DNA of 8,953 nucleotides from Oscillospiraceae bacterium (GCA_015068335.1 SVKT01000066.1:1-8953); one strand, 5' to 3'; positions 1-7,208 are shown, counted from the first letter of the stretch. The notes: generated by a model from the letters alone, not told the origin. Made by a program: numbers and translations.

Positions 1-1
1 C

Positions 2-214
2 AGCAAAAAGAGAACGGTGGCGCTGAGCAAGGAGTTCCAGAAGCGCTTCCAGGAAAAATTCGGCGCACTGCGCTGTCGTGATCTGCTCGCCAAAGGACTT
101 CCTGCGGAGGACATCCCTGCCTCCGCAAAGGCGCTGGGCCTGACCGGCCACTGCGACATTATGATCGCAACGGCAACGGAGATCGTGGAAGAAATGCTGG
201 CAGAGAGAACATAA
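2..214 (+). CDS. C_GCAxxG_C_C-type redox protein, C-terminal part (5' end outside window)
   Basis: This is the last 70 residues of a gene that begins upstream; the frame is open to the left edge, so the GTG at 17 need not be the start. The visible part has a basic helix, then F-G-x-L-R-C (Cys25 of the fragment) followed by a leucine pair, and a second cysteine in G-H-C (Cys51) leading into a C-terminal helix. This spacing matches the C-terminal half of the C_GCAxxG_C_C family, small proteins thought to be redox-active or metal-binding and often found in anaerobes. The GCAxxG core itself would lie upstream and is not seen, so the family call rests on the tail alone. Only 14 bases separate its stop from the next gene, so it is probably co-transcribed with the genes up to dnaE. 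Confidence 0.65.
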   Translation, partial: SKKRTVALSKEFQKRFQEKFGALRCRDLLAKGLPAEDIPASAKALGLTGHCDIMIATATEIVEEMLAERT

Positions 215-228
215 GAGGAGAAACGGCT

Positions 229-543
229 ATGAGAAAGAGAGAAAAGAAACCCATTTTTGTCACGCTGCGTGCGGCATTGATTGCCACCAACGTTCTGTTT
301 TATTTGGGACTGGGCTTGATGGGCGCGACGGTTATTTCCATCATCGCGGCCGGAAAAATCGGCCTTGTTCAGTATATTCTGGCCGTGCTGAGCGTGGTGG
401 GAACTGCCGGCGGCGTTATGTTCGGTATGGTGCATCTCAACTGCCCCAACTGCGGCGAGTCCCTGATGCCCGGCGGCCGCCTGCCTACCAAACTGCCCAA
501 GTTCTGTGCCGCGTGCGGCAGCGAGATCAAGGGAACGGACTGA
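229..543 (+). CDS. small membrane protein with two TM segments and a C-terminal zinc ribbon (paralog A)
   Basis: A 104-aa protein of unknown function. After a basic N-terminus (about residues 1-8) there are two hydrophobic segments, about 17-39 and 44-67. A four-cysteine zinc-ribbon motif follows: C72-P-N-C75, then L-M-P-G-G-R-L-P, then C93-A-A-C96. With two membrane passes and a positive N-terminus, both ends should be cytoplasmic, which puts the ribbon inside the cell. An AGAGGAG ribosome binding site at 214-220 lies 8 bases before the ATG. The next gene, 41 bases downstream, encodes a protein of the same architecture and the same LMPGGRLP linker, so the two look like a tandem duplication. 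I do not recognise a named family. The ribbon could bind nucleic acid or protein, or only hold the fold together; nothing here decides. Confidence 0.85.
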   Translation: MRKREKKPIFVTLRAALIATNVLFYLGLGLMGATVISIIAAGKIGLVQYILAVLSVVGTAGGVMFGMVHLNCPNCGESLMPGGRLPTKLPKFCAACGSEIKGTD

Positions 544-584
544 ACCCAAGCCGACCTTCAAAACCAACGGAAGGAGGGCCAGAT

Positions 585-881
585 ATGAAGAAGCCAAATC
601 TGGATGAACTGACGCCGCAGCAAGCCCTGAAAATCGCGCAGTATCTGTTTTACGGCGGGCTTGCTATGGTATTGCTGATGCTGTTCATCGGTGTGATTTT
701 TGACAGTGTTGCACTGATGGCAGTTCTTGGGATAATTGGCCTTGCCTGTATGTTTGGTGGGGGAATTTTTGGCAACATTTATATCAGGTGTCCCAAGTGC
801 CGGGGATCTTTGATGCCCGGAGGAAGGCTTCCGGGAAGCCTTTCCACCTACTGTCCCCACTGTGGAATGCGGATACCATAA
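585..881 (+). CDS. small membrane protein with two TM segments and a C-terminal zinc ribbon (paralog B)
   Basis: A 98-aa protein related to the preceding gene product. It has a short polar N-terminus, hydrophobic segments at about 19-38 and 43-65, and a zinc ribbon C69-P-K-C72 ... C90-P-H-C93 with the identical L-M-P-G-G-R-L-P linker between the pairs. The start is set by AAGGAGGG at 571-578, 6 bases before ATG 585; an in-frame ATG at 513 lies inside the previous gene without such a site. The membrane segments have diverged from paralog A, while the ribbon and linker are nearly the same, so the ribbon is probably the functional part. The stop lies 23 bases before dnaE, which suggests co-transcription with it. 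Function unknown. Confidence 0.85.
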   Translation: MKKPNLDELTPQQALKIAQYLFYGGLAMVLLMLFIGVIFDSVALMAVLGIIGLACMFGGGIFGNIYIRCPKCRGSLMPGGRLPGSLSTYCPHCGMRIP

Positions 882-904
882 TCGCTTAGAGAAAGGAATC
901 GCCT

Positions 905-3900
905 ATGTCCTTCGTTCATTTACACGTACATACGGAGTTCAGCCTGCTGGACGGCGCCTGCCGCATCCGCGATCTGCCGAAGATCGTCAAGGAGATGGGG
1001 CAGACGGCTTGCGCCATCACGGACCACGGCGTTATGTACGGCGCGGTGGACTTTTACCGCGCCTGTAAGGCGGAGGGTATCAAGCCCATTATCGGCTGCG
1101 AAGTCTATGTGACGCCGCCCGGCCGTTCCCGCTTTGACAAGATCCACGAATTTGACGCGGAAAGCCGCCATCTGGTGCTGCTTTGCGAAAACGAGGAGGG
1201 CTATCGCAACCTCTCCTATATGGTCTCGATGGCGTGGACGGACGGTTTTTATATTAAGCCCCGCATTGATATGGCGCTGCTGCGGGAACATTCCGGTGGC
1301 CTGATCGCTCTGTCTGCCTGTCTTGCGGGCGAGATCCCCAAGCGCCTGCGCAACGGGGAGTACGAAAATGCAAAGAATTATGCCTTGCAGATGGCGGAAC
1401 TGTTTGGCCCTGAACGGTTCTATCTGGAATTGCAGGATCACGGCATTCGGGACCAGGCGATCGTGAACCGCCAGTTGCTGCGGCTCCACGAGGAGACCGG
1501 GATCCCGCTGGTCTGCACCAATGACGCCCACTATCTCCGAAAAGAGGACGCCGAGGCTCACGATGTACTGCTGTGCATCCAGACGGGTAAGACCCTGGAC
1601 GACGAGAACCGGATGCGCTATGAGCCCCGGAACTTCTACCTGCGCAGCGAAGCGGAGATGCAGGAACTGTTTGCGGAGTATGAGGACGCCATCGCCAACA
1701 CGGAAAAGATCGCGGATATGTGCAACCTGGAATTTACCTTCGGTAAGTATCACCTTCCGGAATTCCAACTTCCGCCGGGCTATGACAGTTTCTCCTATCT
1801 GAAAAAACTCTGTGACGAGGGCTACCGTCGCCGCTACGGCGAGGACGAGCAGTACCGTTATCAACTGGAATACGAACAGGATATGATCGAGAAAATGGGC
1901 TTTACGGACTATTTCCTCATCGTGTCTGACTTTGTGCGTTATGCAAAGAGCGTGGATATCCCGGTTGGCCCGGGGCGCGGCAGCGCAGCAGGCTCAATGG
2001 TCAGTTACTGTCTGGATATCACGGATATCGACCCGATGCAGTACAGCCTGTATTTCGAGCGTTTTCTGAACCCGGAGCGCGTGTCTATGCCGGATATCGA
2101 TATGGACTTCGGCGACACCCGCCGCGGGGAAGTGGTGGACTACGTCCGCCGCAAATACGGCGACGACCACGTGGCGCAGATCGTGACCTTTGGTACGATG
2201 GCGGCCCGCGGCGTGATCCGCGACGTGGGGCGAGTGATGAACATTCCCTACGCCGAGGTGGATCAGATCGCCAAGCAGGTCCCCAATACCCTGCACATCA
2301 CGCTGGAAGATGCCCTGCGGTTCAGCAAGCCGCTGAGCGAACTTTATGACAACGATGAGCAGGTCAGAAAACTTATCGACACCGCAAAGGCGCTGGAAGG
2401 GATGCCCCGCCACGCGTCTACCCACGCCGCCGGCGTGGTGATCACCAAGCGTCCCGTTTATGAGTATGTACCTCTGGCGAAAAACGACGAATCGGTGGTC
2501 TGCCAGTATGTGATGACCACACTGGAAGAACTGGGGCTGCTGAAAATGGACTTCCTGGGCCTGCGCAACCTGACCGTTCTGGATGATGCGGTGAAAATGG
2601 TGCGCCAGCAGCAGCCGGACTTCCGGTTGGAGGACATTCCCGAGGACGATGCGGAGACTTTTGAAATGATCTCCCGCGGCCAGACTTCCGGCGTGTTCCA
2701 GATGGAATCCACCGGTATGACGGGTGTGTGCGTGGGTCTGAAACCCCAGAACATCGAGGACATCACGGCTATCATCGCGCTGTATCGCCCCGGCCCGATG
2801 GACTCTATCCCGCGGTTTATCGCCTGCAAGCACGATCCCAGGCTTATCTCCTATAAGCATCCCAGTCTGGAACCCATTCTCTCCATTACCTACGGCTGTA
2901 TCGTCTATCAGGAGCAGGTCATTCAGATTTTCCAGCAGTTGGGCGGATATTCGCTGGGGCAGGCGGATATGGTGCGCCGTGCCATCTCCAAGAAAAAGGC
3001 TGCCCAGATCCAGCGGGAAAAGGACGCTTTTATCCACGGTGACGCAGAGCGCGGCATTGCAGGCTGCGTGGCAAACGGCATTCCCGAAGCCACGGCGGAG
3101 GCCATCTATCAGGAGATCTACGACTTTGCCAACTACGCCTTCAACAAGGCACACGCTGTGTCCTACGCGGTGGTGGCCTACCAGACGGCGTGGTTCAAGT
3201 GCCACTATCCCAAAGAGTATATGGCGGCGCTGCTGACCTCTGTGCTGGACAACTCCGATAAGATCGCCGGCTACATCAACGAGTGCAAGGACTGCGGCAT
3301 CGCGCTGCTGCCGCCGGACATCAACGCCTCTGCCGACCGATTCACGGTAGAGGAGGGCGGTATCCGCTTCGGTCTGGTGGCCATTAAGAACATCGGCCGC
3401 GGCTTCATCCAGTCCGTGATGCGGGAGCGGGAAAACGGTCCTTTTGCATCCCTGCACGATTTCTGCACCCGGATGATGGGCAGTGATATGAATAAGCGTG
3501 CGGTGGAAAATCTGATCCGTGCCGGCGCTTTCGACACCACCGGTGCCCGTCGTTCTCAGTTGATCCGTGTCTATGAATCCGTGATGGACTCCATTGCTGC
3601 CCAGCAGCGGCAAAATTTGGAGGGACAGATGGATTTCTTCTCTCTTTCTGCCGGGAACAATGTGAATTCAACCGGTGTAAAGGAGATAAACCTGCCGGAT
3701 ATTCCGGAGTTTACCGCCCAGGAATTGATGATGATGGAGAAGGAAACCACGGGACTGTACCTTTCGGGACACCCGATGGACCAATACCGCGAGGTGGTGC
3801 GGCGGATGAAAACGCCCTCCATCGGCACCATTTTGGAAGATTTCTCCCAGGAGGGCGGCCCAAGACGCTTTGCGGACAACCAACGCATTACGGTCTGCGG

Positions 3901-4399
3901 CGTTGTGGGCTCCGTCAAGACCAAAACCACAAAAAACAACTCCCTGATGGCCTATGTGACCATCGAGGACGACACCGCCTCGATGGAGATGCTTTGCTTC
4001 TCCCGGGTACTGGACACCTGCGGCGCATACCTGAAAGAGAATCAGGCAGTTGTCGTCAAGGGCAAACTGTCCGTGCGGGACGAAAAAGCCCCACAGATTA
4101 TGTGCGACTCTGTCTATCCGCTCTCTGTGGCGGAAAGCGAACTGCCGCCCGTTGAATCCGTGCCTGCCGACGAGGAGAAGAAGGTTGCCGGAAGCACCCT
4201 CTTTTTGAAGTTCCCGAGCATCGACCACCCCTCGGTGCGGCATATGAGGCTGGTGTTCAATATGTTCCCCGGCGATACGCAGGTCAAAATGGTGATGGCG
4301 GATACCCGCAAGGTATACGGAACGCAGGTGCTGCTTCACAAGGCTTTGATCGACGAGGCAAAAGAGATTTTGGGACCGGAAAATGTGGTCATCAAGTAA
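905..4399 (+). CDS. dnaE: DNA polymerase III subunit alpha (DnaE)
   Basis: A complete 1164-aa C-family replicative polymerase that extends DNA at the fork; E. coli DnaE is similar in length. Domains in order: an N-terminal PHP domain (about 1-280) opening with HLHVHT and carrying H7, H9, D16, H41, E66, H89, C139, D207 and H209; palm and fingers (about 290-770) with GPGRGSAAGS at 355-364, the acidic catalytic motif PDIDMDF at 396-402, a further catalytic Asp D549 in KMDFLGL, YRPGPMD at 627-633 and KAHAVSYA at 748-755; a helix-hairpin-helix region (about 800-880); a clamp-binding motif QMDFF at 908-912; and an OB fold (about 994-1067). The start ATG follows GAAAGGA at 891-897. Low-GC Gram-positives usually also carry PolC, which is not in this window, so DnaE may be the second polymerase. 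I did not separate DnaE1 from DnaE3. Confidence 0.98.
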   Translation: MSFVHLHVHTEFSLLDGACRIRDLPKIVKEMGQTACAITDHGVMYGAVDFYRACKAEGIKPIIGCEVYVTPPGRSRFDKIHEFDAESRHLVLLCENEEGYRNLSYMVSMAWTDGFYIKPRIDMALLREHSGGLIALSACLAGEIPKRLRNGEYENAKNYALQMAELFGPERFYLELQDHGIRDQAIVNRQLLRLHEETGIPLVCTNDAHYLRKEDAEAHDVLLCIQTGKTLDDENRMRYEPRNFYLRSEAEMQELFAEYEDAIANTEKIADMCNLEFTFGKYHLPEFQLPPGYDSFSYLKKLCDEGYRRRYGEDEQYRYQLEYEQDMIEKMGFTDYFLIVSDFVRYAKSVDIPVGPGRGSAAGSMVSYCLDITDIDPMQYSLYFERFLNPERVSMPDIDMDFGDTRRGEVVDYVRRKYGDDHVAQIVTFGTMAARGVIRDVGRVMNIPYAEVDQIAKQVPNTLHITLEDALRFSKPLSELYDNDEQVRKLIDTAKALEGMPRHASTHAAGVVITKRPVYEYVPLAKNDESVVCQYVMTTLEELGLLKMDFLGLRNLTVLDDAVKMVRQQQPDFRLEDIPEDDAETFEMISRGQTSGVFQMESTGMTGVCVGLKPQNIEDITAIIALYRPGPMDSIPRFIACKHDPRLISYKHPSLEPILSITYGCIVYQEQVIQIFQQLGGYSLGQADMVRRAISKKKAAQIQREKDAFIHGDAERGIAGCVANGIPEATAEAIYQEIYDFANYAFNKAHAVSYAVVAYQTAWFKCHYPKEYMAALLTSVLDNSDKIAGYINECKDCGIALLPPDINASADRFTVEEGGIRFGLVAIKNIGRGFIQSVMRERENGPFASLHDFCTRMMGSDMNKRAVENLIRAGAFDTTGARRSQLIRVYESVMDSIAAQQRQNLEGQMDFFSLSAGNNVNSTGVKEINLPDIPEFTAQELMMMEKETTGLYLSGHPMDQYREVVRRMKTPSIGTILEDFSQEGGPRRFADNQRITVCGVVGSVKTKTTKNNSLMAYVTIEDDTASMEMLCFSRVLDTCGAYLKENQAVVVKGKLSVRDEKAPQIMCDSVYPLSVAESELPPVESVPADEEKKVAGSTLFLKFPSIDHPSVRHMRLVFNMFPGDTQVKMVMADTRKVYGTQVLLHKALIDEAKEILGPENVVIK

Positions 4400-4402
4400 T
4401 AG

Positions 4403-4435
4403 AAAAGCACCCCAACCGTGGTTGGGGTGCTTTTT
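4403..4435. terminator. bidirectional rho-independent terminator between dnaE and the DUF4364 gene
   Basis: A 14-bp perfect stem (4403-4416 with 4421-4434) closes a 4-base loop. The stem core is GCACCCCAAC paired with GTTGGGGTGC. A T-run follows on the + strand (4431-4435), and the mirrored A-run at 4403-4406 gives a T-run on the minus strand. It lies 3 bases after the dnaE stop and 3 bases after the stop of the convergent gene, so it can serve both transcripts. Confidence 0.93.
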
Positions 4436-4438
4436 GCG

Positions 4439-4981
4439 TCAATTGGATTCATCCGGCGTTTCCGAGAGCATCAACTTCATAATCTCCGTGAAAATGTACT
4501 CGGGATTCTTCTGGAAGCGCTGGGTAAAGACCTGTGCCATATTTTCCTGAACAGCCATCAGTTTCAGATCCATAATGTTGCCCAGATCGTCGTCCAGCGC
4601 CATATGGACCGTGTAGGTTCCGTTTTCCCGTTTGGCATAGGAGGCACGGACCTGATGCTTGCGGCGCAGTTTGCGGTTCCAGTTTTCCAGATCCCTGTCA
4701 CAGCGGAGGCGAACGGAGTAGGGGAGGCTGGATTCGCAGATCTCGCTGTTGCGGATGCCCTTTTCCGTGATGGCGTAGAGGCCGTCCTCCGAAAGTGTCA
4801 GGTGATCGGTGGTCACCAGATCCCGCATACACTCGGAAAAGTCAAAATAATCCACACCGTCATCACAAAGCGCCAGTTCCAGAATCGTGTTGAAGGGCAC
4901 CGGCTCGATGATGCGGGCGGCAATATATAAAATCAGAAATTTAATGTCCAGTTTGTCGTGGATAAAACCGCGGCCTGCCAT
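4439..4981 (-). CDS. DUF4364 family winged-helix protein
   Basis: A 180-aa protein matching the clostridial DUF4364 family by overall pattern. The N-terminus (about 10-80) looks like a winged helix-turn-helix: helices L-D-I-K-F-L-I-L-Y-I and the following segment, then a wing around Y69-A-I-T-E-K-G. The C-terminal half (about 85-170) has a basic stretch, W-N-R-K-L-R-R-K, then beta-rich and helical segments that may mediate dimerisation. A GGAGG site (complement of 4990-4994) lies 8 bases from the ATG, and a clear promoter precedes it. It is divergent from the DUF3048 lipoprotein gene with only 154 bases between the starts, an arrangement often seen for a regulator and its target. The DNA-binding role is inferred from the fold and is not established for the family. 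Its target, if any, is unknown. Confidence 0.88.
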   Translation of the reverse strand: MAGRGFIHDKLDIKFLILYIAARIIEPVPFNTILELALCDDGVDYFDFSECMRDLVTTDHLTLSEDGLYAITEKGIRNSEICESSLPYSVRLRCDRDLENWNRKLRRKHQVRASYAKRENGTYTVHMALDDDLGNIMDLKLMAVQENMAQVFTQRFQKNPEYIFTEIMKLMLSETPDESN

Positions 4982-5013
4982 CTGTACTACCTCCGATCAG
5001 ATGCTCTGGATTC

Positions 5014-5042
5014 AGTATACTCTGTCCCGCAGAATTTGTACA
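5014..5042 (-). promoter_or_regulatory. sigma-A-type promoter for the DUF4364 gene
   Basis: Read on the minus strand, -35 TGTACA (complement of 5037-5042) and -10 TATACT (complement of 5014-5019) are separated by exactly 17 bases. Transcription should begin near 5007, giving a leader of about 26 bases that contains the GGAGG site. Confidence 0.65.
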
Positions 5043-5072
5043 GACCGAAATCGAAAAAGGTCGAATTTTACC
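5043..5072. promoter_or_regulatory. possible operator between the two divergent promoters
   Basis: The 30 bases lying exactly between the two -35 boxes contain TCGAA twice with a 10-base period (5051-5055 and 5061-5065), a related CCGAAA at 5045-5050, and the inverted pair GACC (5043-5046)/GGTC (5059-5062). Repeats one helical turn apart between divergent promoters fit a shared regulator site. They are short and could be chance. Confidence 0.25.
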
Positions 5073-5101
5073 TTGACGCGTTTCCCCCGGATTGGTATCA
5101 T
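5073..5101 (+). promoter_or_regulatory. sigma-A-type promoter for the DUF3048 lipoprotein gene
   Basis: -35 TTGACG (5073-5078) and -10 TATCAT (5096-5101) are separated by 17 bases. The expected transcription start is near 5108, leaving a leader of about 28 bases with AGAGGAAG at 5118-5125 before the ATG at 5136. Confidence 0.7.
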
Positions 5102-5135
5102 AAGTGCAACAACTCTGAGAGGAAGCGACAGCATT

Positions 5136-6221
5136 ATGAACAAGCGTTTGGCAGCAGCAATTCTTGCAGTGTGGATGGCCTTTTCTCTGGCCGGATGCGG
5201 CGAGAAGGAAGAGATCCCTCCGGTCACGGATCCGGTGGAAGACGAGATCGTTACCCCTGATCCTGTGCCCGAAATCGATCCGAATCTGCCCAAGGGTATC
5301 AATCCCCTGACGGGAATGCCGATGGAACCCGAGTATGAAAACGACCGCCCTGTTGCGGTGATGCTCAATAACCTCAAAGCGGCTCAGCCCCAGTTGGGTG
5401 TCAGCAAGGCGGATATTATCTATGAGATCCCGGCAGAGGGTGCTGTTACCCGTATGATCGGCATTTTTCAGTCTTTGGAGGGTGTCGGCAATCTGGGCAG
5501 CATCCGTTCCACCCGCTCTTATTATCTGGAAGCGGCACTGGGCCACGACGCGGTGCTGGTGCACGCAGGTGCCAGCCCTCAGGCCTATCAGGAGATCCCC
5601 GCCTGGGGCGTGGATAACATCGACGGCATCAAGGGTGGCAATATGGGCAACGCCTTCTGGCGGGATGCCGACAGAAAAAAGACCGCCGGCTATGAGCACA
5701 GCCTGCTGACCTCCGGCGAGAAGATCAGTGCATTCCTTGCCAGCGGTACGTACAGCACGGAGCACGCAGAGGATTATCGGTACGAGCAGGCTTTTGTCGA
5801 GGATGGTACGCCGGCAGGCGGCGCCGCGGCAGAGACTGTTACGCTGAAATTTTCCAGTTATAAGACCGGCGTGTTTGAGTACGATGACAATACCAAGCAG
5901 TATCTGGTGAGCCAGTACAACGGCCCCTATGTGGACGGCAACACCGGCGAGCGGGTCGGCGTGACCAACGTGCTGGTTCTGGAAACGGACATCAGCCTGA
6001 TTCCCGGCGATACGGCCGGACGCCTGAACGTCCGTATGACCGGTACCGGCAGCGGCACCTATTTCTGCGGCGGCAAGAGCGTTCCCATTACCTGGAACAA
6101 GACGGACCGCAACAGCCCCTTTACCTATCAGTTGCAGGACGGAACGGCCCTGTCCCTTGGAAAGGGAACGAGTTATGTCTGCATTATGGATCCCAACAGC
6201 AGTACCCTGAGCATTGGATAA
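5136..6221 (+). CDS. DUF3048 domain lipoprotein (YerB-like)
   Basis: A 361-aa predicted lipoprotein. The N-terminus is a type II signal peptide: K3-R4, a hydrophobic stretch, then the lipobox L18-A-G-C21. An acidic, proline-rich linker (about 23-55) would tether it to the outer face of the membrane. The folded part matches DUF3048 in two pieces. The N-terminal piece (about 56-205) runs from N-P-L-T-G-M through R-P-V-A-V-M-L-N-N, the I-R-S-T-R segment and Y-E-H-S. The C-terminal piece (about 230-353) includes N-V-L-V-L-E-T-D and ends near V-C-I-M-D-P. Bacillus subtilis YerB belongs to this family; no biochemical role is known to me. The frame is open further upstream, but ATG 5136 is the only start that gives a signal peptide, and a ribosome binding site at 5118-5125 precedes it. 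It is monocistronic between its own promoter and a hairpin terminator. Confidence 0.92.
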   Translation: MNKRLAAAILAVWMAFSLAGCGEKEEIPPVTDPVEDEIVTPDPVPEIDPNLPKGINPLTGMPMEPEYENDRPVAVMLNNLKAAQPQLGVSKADIIYEIPAEGAVTRMIGIFQSLEGVGNLGSIRSTRSYYLEAALGHDAVLVHAGASPQAYQEIPAWGVDNIDGIKGGNMGNAFWRDADRKKTAGYEHSLLTSGEKISAFLASGTYSTEHAEDYRYEQAFVEDGTPAGGAAAETVTLKFSSYKTGVFEYDDNTKQYLVSQYNGPYVDGNTGERVGVTNVLVLETDISLIPGDTAGRLNVRMTGTGSGTYFCGGKSVPITWNKTDRNSPFTYQLQDGTALSLGKGTSYVCIMDPNSSTLSIG

Positions 6222-6227
6222 AACGAG

Positions 6228-6257
6228 AGAACAGCCGCTGAAAGCGGCTGTTCTTTT
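6228..6257. terminator. rho-independent terminator shared by the DUF3048 gene and the convergent Cys-rich gene
   Basis: The stem pairs GAACAGCCGC (6229-6238) with GCGGCTGTTC (6244-6253) around a TGAAA loop, with an extra pair at 6228/6254, and a T-rich run follows on + (TTCTTTTCTTTTA). On the minus strand the downstream T-run is weaker (TCTCGTTTT). It sits 6 bases after the + stop and 3 bases after the minus stop. Confidence 0.88.
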
Positions 6258-6260
6258 CTT

Positions 6261-7103
6261 TTATTCTCCGAAGATGCAGCTGGCTTTGGCGTCCTCGTAG
6301 TTTTCGGGAAGGTTCACCGTATTGGGCGGGAAGAACTCTCCCACGGGGAAGGCGATGTTCCGGAAGATGCAGCAGGGATCTTCGCTGCGGTTGGCGCCGC
6401 AGGAGCAATCCTTTTCCGGCATACAGTAGTTGTATACCGGGATGAGCAGTTGGGTATCCCGTTCCAGACGAACAATGGAGAACTGCCCCAGCGTCACATA
6501 GATGCGGCGCGCCTCATCGCTGCCGCACAGTTCCCCGTCGAAGCAACTGCTGACAAAGGCAGGAACCTCGCACAGGTCGCAGTCGCAGCCACGCTTGCCG
6601 CAATGATCGGTGATCCGGGCGTCCAGCACGATGGGATCCACCGCTTCCACCACGGCGATGGGGGAATTGGCACGGCGCATCAACTGGTGGTCGGGCTCTC
6701 CGGTCTGCATAGAGGAGGAGAAGATCTTGGCATTTCCCTCGCTGCCGAAGAGGATCACCCGCTTGTCGAACACGCAAAGACCCTCCACGCTGACGGGCGC
6801 GGGACTGCTGAGATACGCTTGCAGCGTCACGGCGTAGAAGAACCGCATATCCACCGTATAGAACCCGCGGTTGAAACTGACGGGCTCCACGTCCACATAT
6901 ACGTGCAGCAGTTTTGCGCTGCCGCCCTTGACGGACAGCGCGCGATTGATGACATCCATATACTGCTGCTTCGGATAGAAGCGCAGGTCCTCGATACAAT
7001 CTTTGTCCCGGCAGGAGTCATAGATCTTTCGGGTATGGATGCAAACCGCCTCTCGGATGCCGCTGAGATCCGTGACCGGACCGGGCATAACTTTTTCGGG
7101 CAT
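6261..7103 (-). CDS. uncharacterised cysteine-rich protein, 280 aa
   Basis: I do not recognise a named family, though the overall look is of a conserved clostridial protein. It has no signal peptide and no membrane segment. It contains 16 cysteines: an N-terminal group (C21, C31, C36), C110, a tight cluster C168-x4-C173-x-C175-x2-C178, then C187 and C193, then C227-x5-C233-x-C235, a C244-C245 pair, and C276. The middle (about 60-120) is rich in alternating hydrophobic residues with V-D-V-E-P-V and R-F-F-Y-A-V-T, suggesting a beta-sandwich-like domain. The start is fixed by GGAGG (complement of 7111-7115), 7 bases from the ATG. Cysteine richness, a sporulation-like -10 upstream and the neighbouring spoIIIA genes make a spore coat or other sporulation role possible, but this is inference. 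A metal-binding protein is the main alternative. Confidence 0.82.
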   Translation of the reverse strand: MPEKVMPGPVTDLSGIREAVCIHTRKIYDSCRDKDCIEDLRFYPKQQYMDVINRALSVKGGSAKLLHVYVDVEPVSFNRGFYTVDMRFFYAVTLQAYLSSPAPVSVEGLCVFDKRVILFGSEGNAKIFSSSMQTGEPDHQLMRRANSPIAVVEAVDPIVLDARITDHCGKRGCDCDLCEVPAFVSSCFDGELCGSDEARRIYVTLGQFSIVRLERDTQLLIPVYNYCMPEKDCSCGANRSEDPCCIFRNIAFPVGEFFPPNTVNLPENYEDAKASCIFGE

Positions 7104-7128
7104 TGCAATACCTCCTAATAAGTAACTA

Positions 7129-7148
7129 TGAAAGAAAGAGTTCTTTCA
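7129..7148. repeat. perfect 8+8 palindrome in the leader of the Cys-rich gene
   Basis: TGAAAGAA at 7129-7136 and TTCTTTCA at 7141-7148 are exact reverse complements around AGAG. Read on the minus strand it lies between the candidate -10 and the GGAGG site, so it could be a hairpin at the very 5' end of that mRNA or a DNA operator. Confidence 0.6.
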
Positions 7149-7152
7149 ATCC

Positions 7153-7160
7153 AGTGTATG
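7153..7160 (-). promoter_or_regulatory. candidate sporulation-type -10 element for the Cys-rich gene
   Basis: On the minus strand the sequence is CATACACT, a full match to the Bacillus sigma-E -10 consensus (CATACA-A/C-T) and close to the sigma-K form. The start would fall near 7146, about 43 bases before the ATG. I found no convincing -35 at the expected distance; the nearest is a sigma-K-like ACC about 15 bases upstream. This is therefore tentative. Confidence 0.3.
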
Positions 7161-7208
7161 CAACCGGCGGAAATGGGTGCGCAGAAGGGCAGCCGATCGT
7201 AGCCGGAC

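Noticed and set aside
1994..3613. 539-codon open frame on the minus strand inside dnaE
   Set aside because: It is antisense to a complete, motif-rich dnaE. Its translation is rich in His and Arg with no domain pattern, and it has no ribosome binding site. It is a by-product of GC-rich codon use. The same holds for the open frame at 920-1864.
4418..4930. 170-codon + strand open frame opposite the DUF4364 gene
   Set aside because: It would start inside the dnaE terminator hairpin and has no ribosome binding site. The minus frame has a promoter, a GGAGG site and a family match.
6450..7118. 222-codon + strand open frame opposite the Cys-rich gene
   Set aside because: It has no promoter or ribosome binding site, its composition is low-complexity His/Ala, and it is antisense to a better-supported gene.
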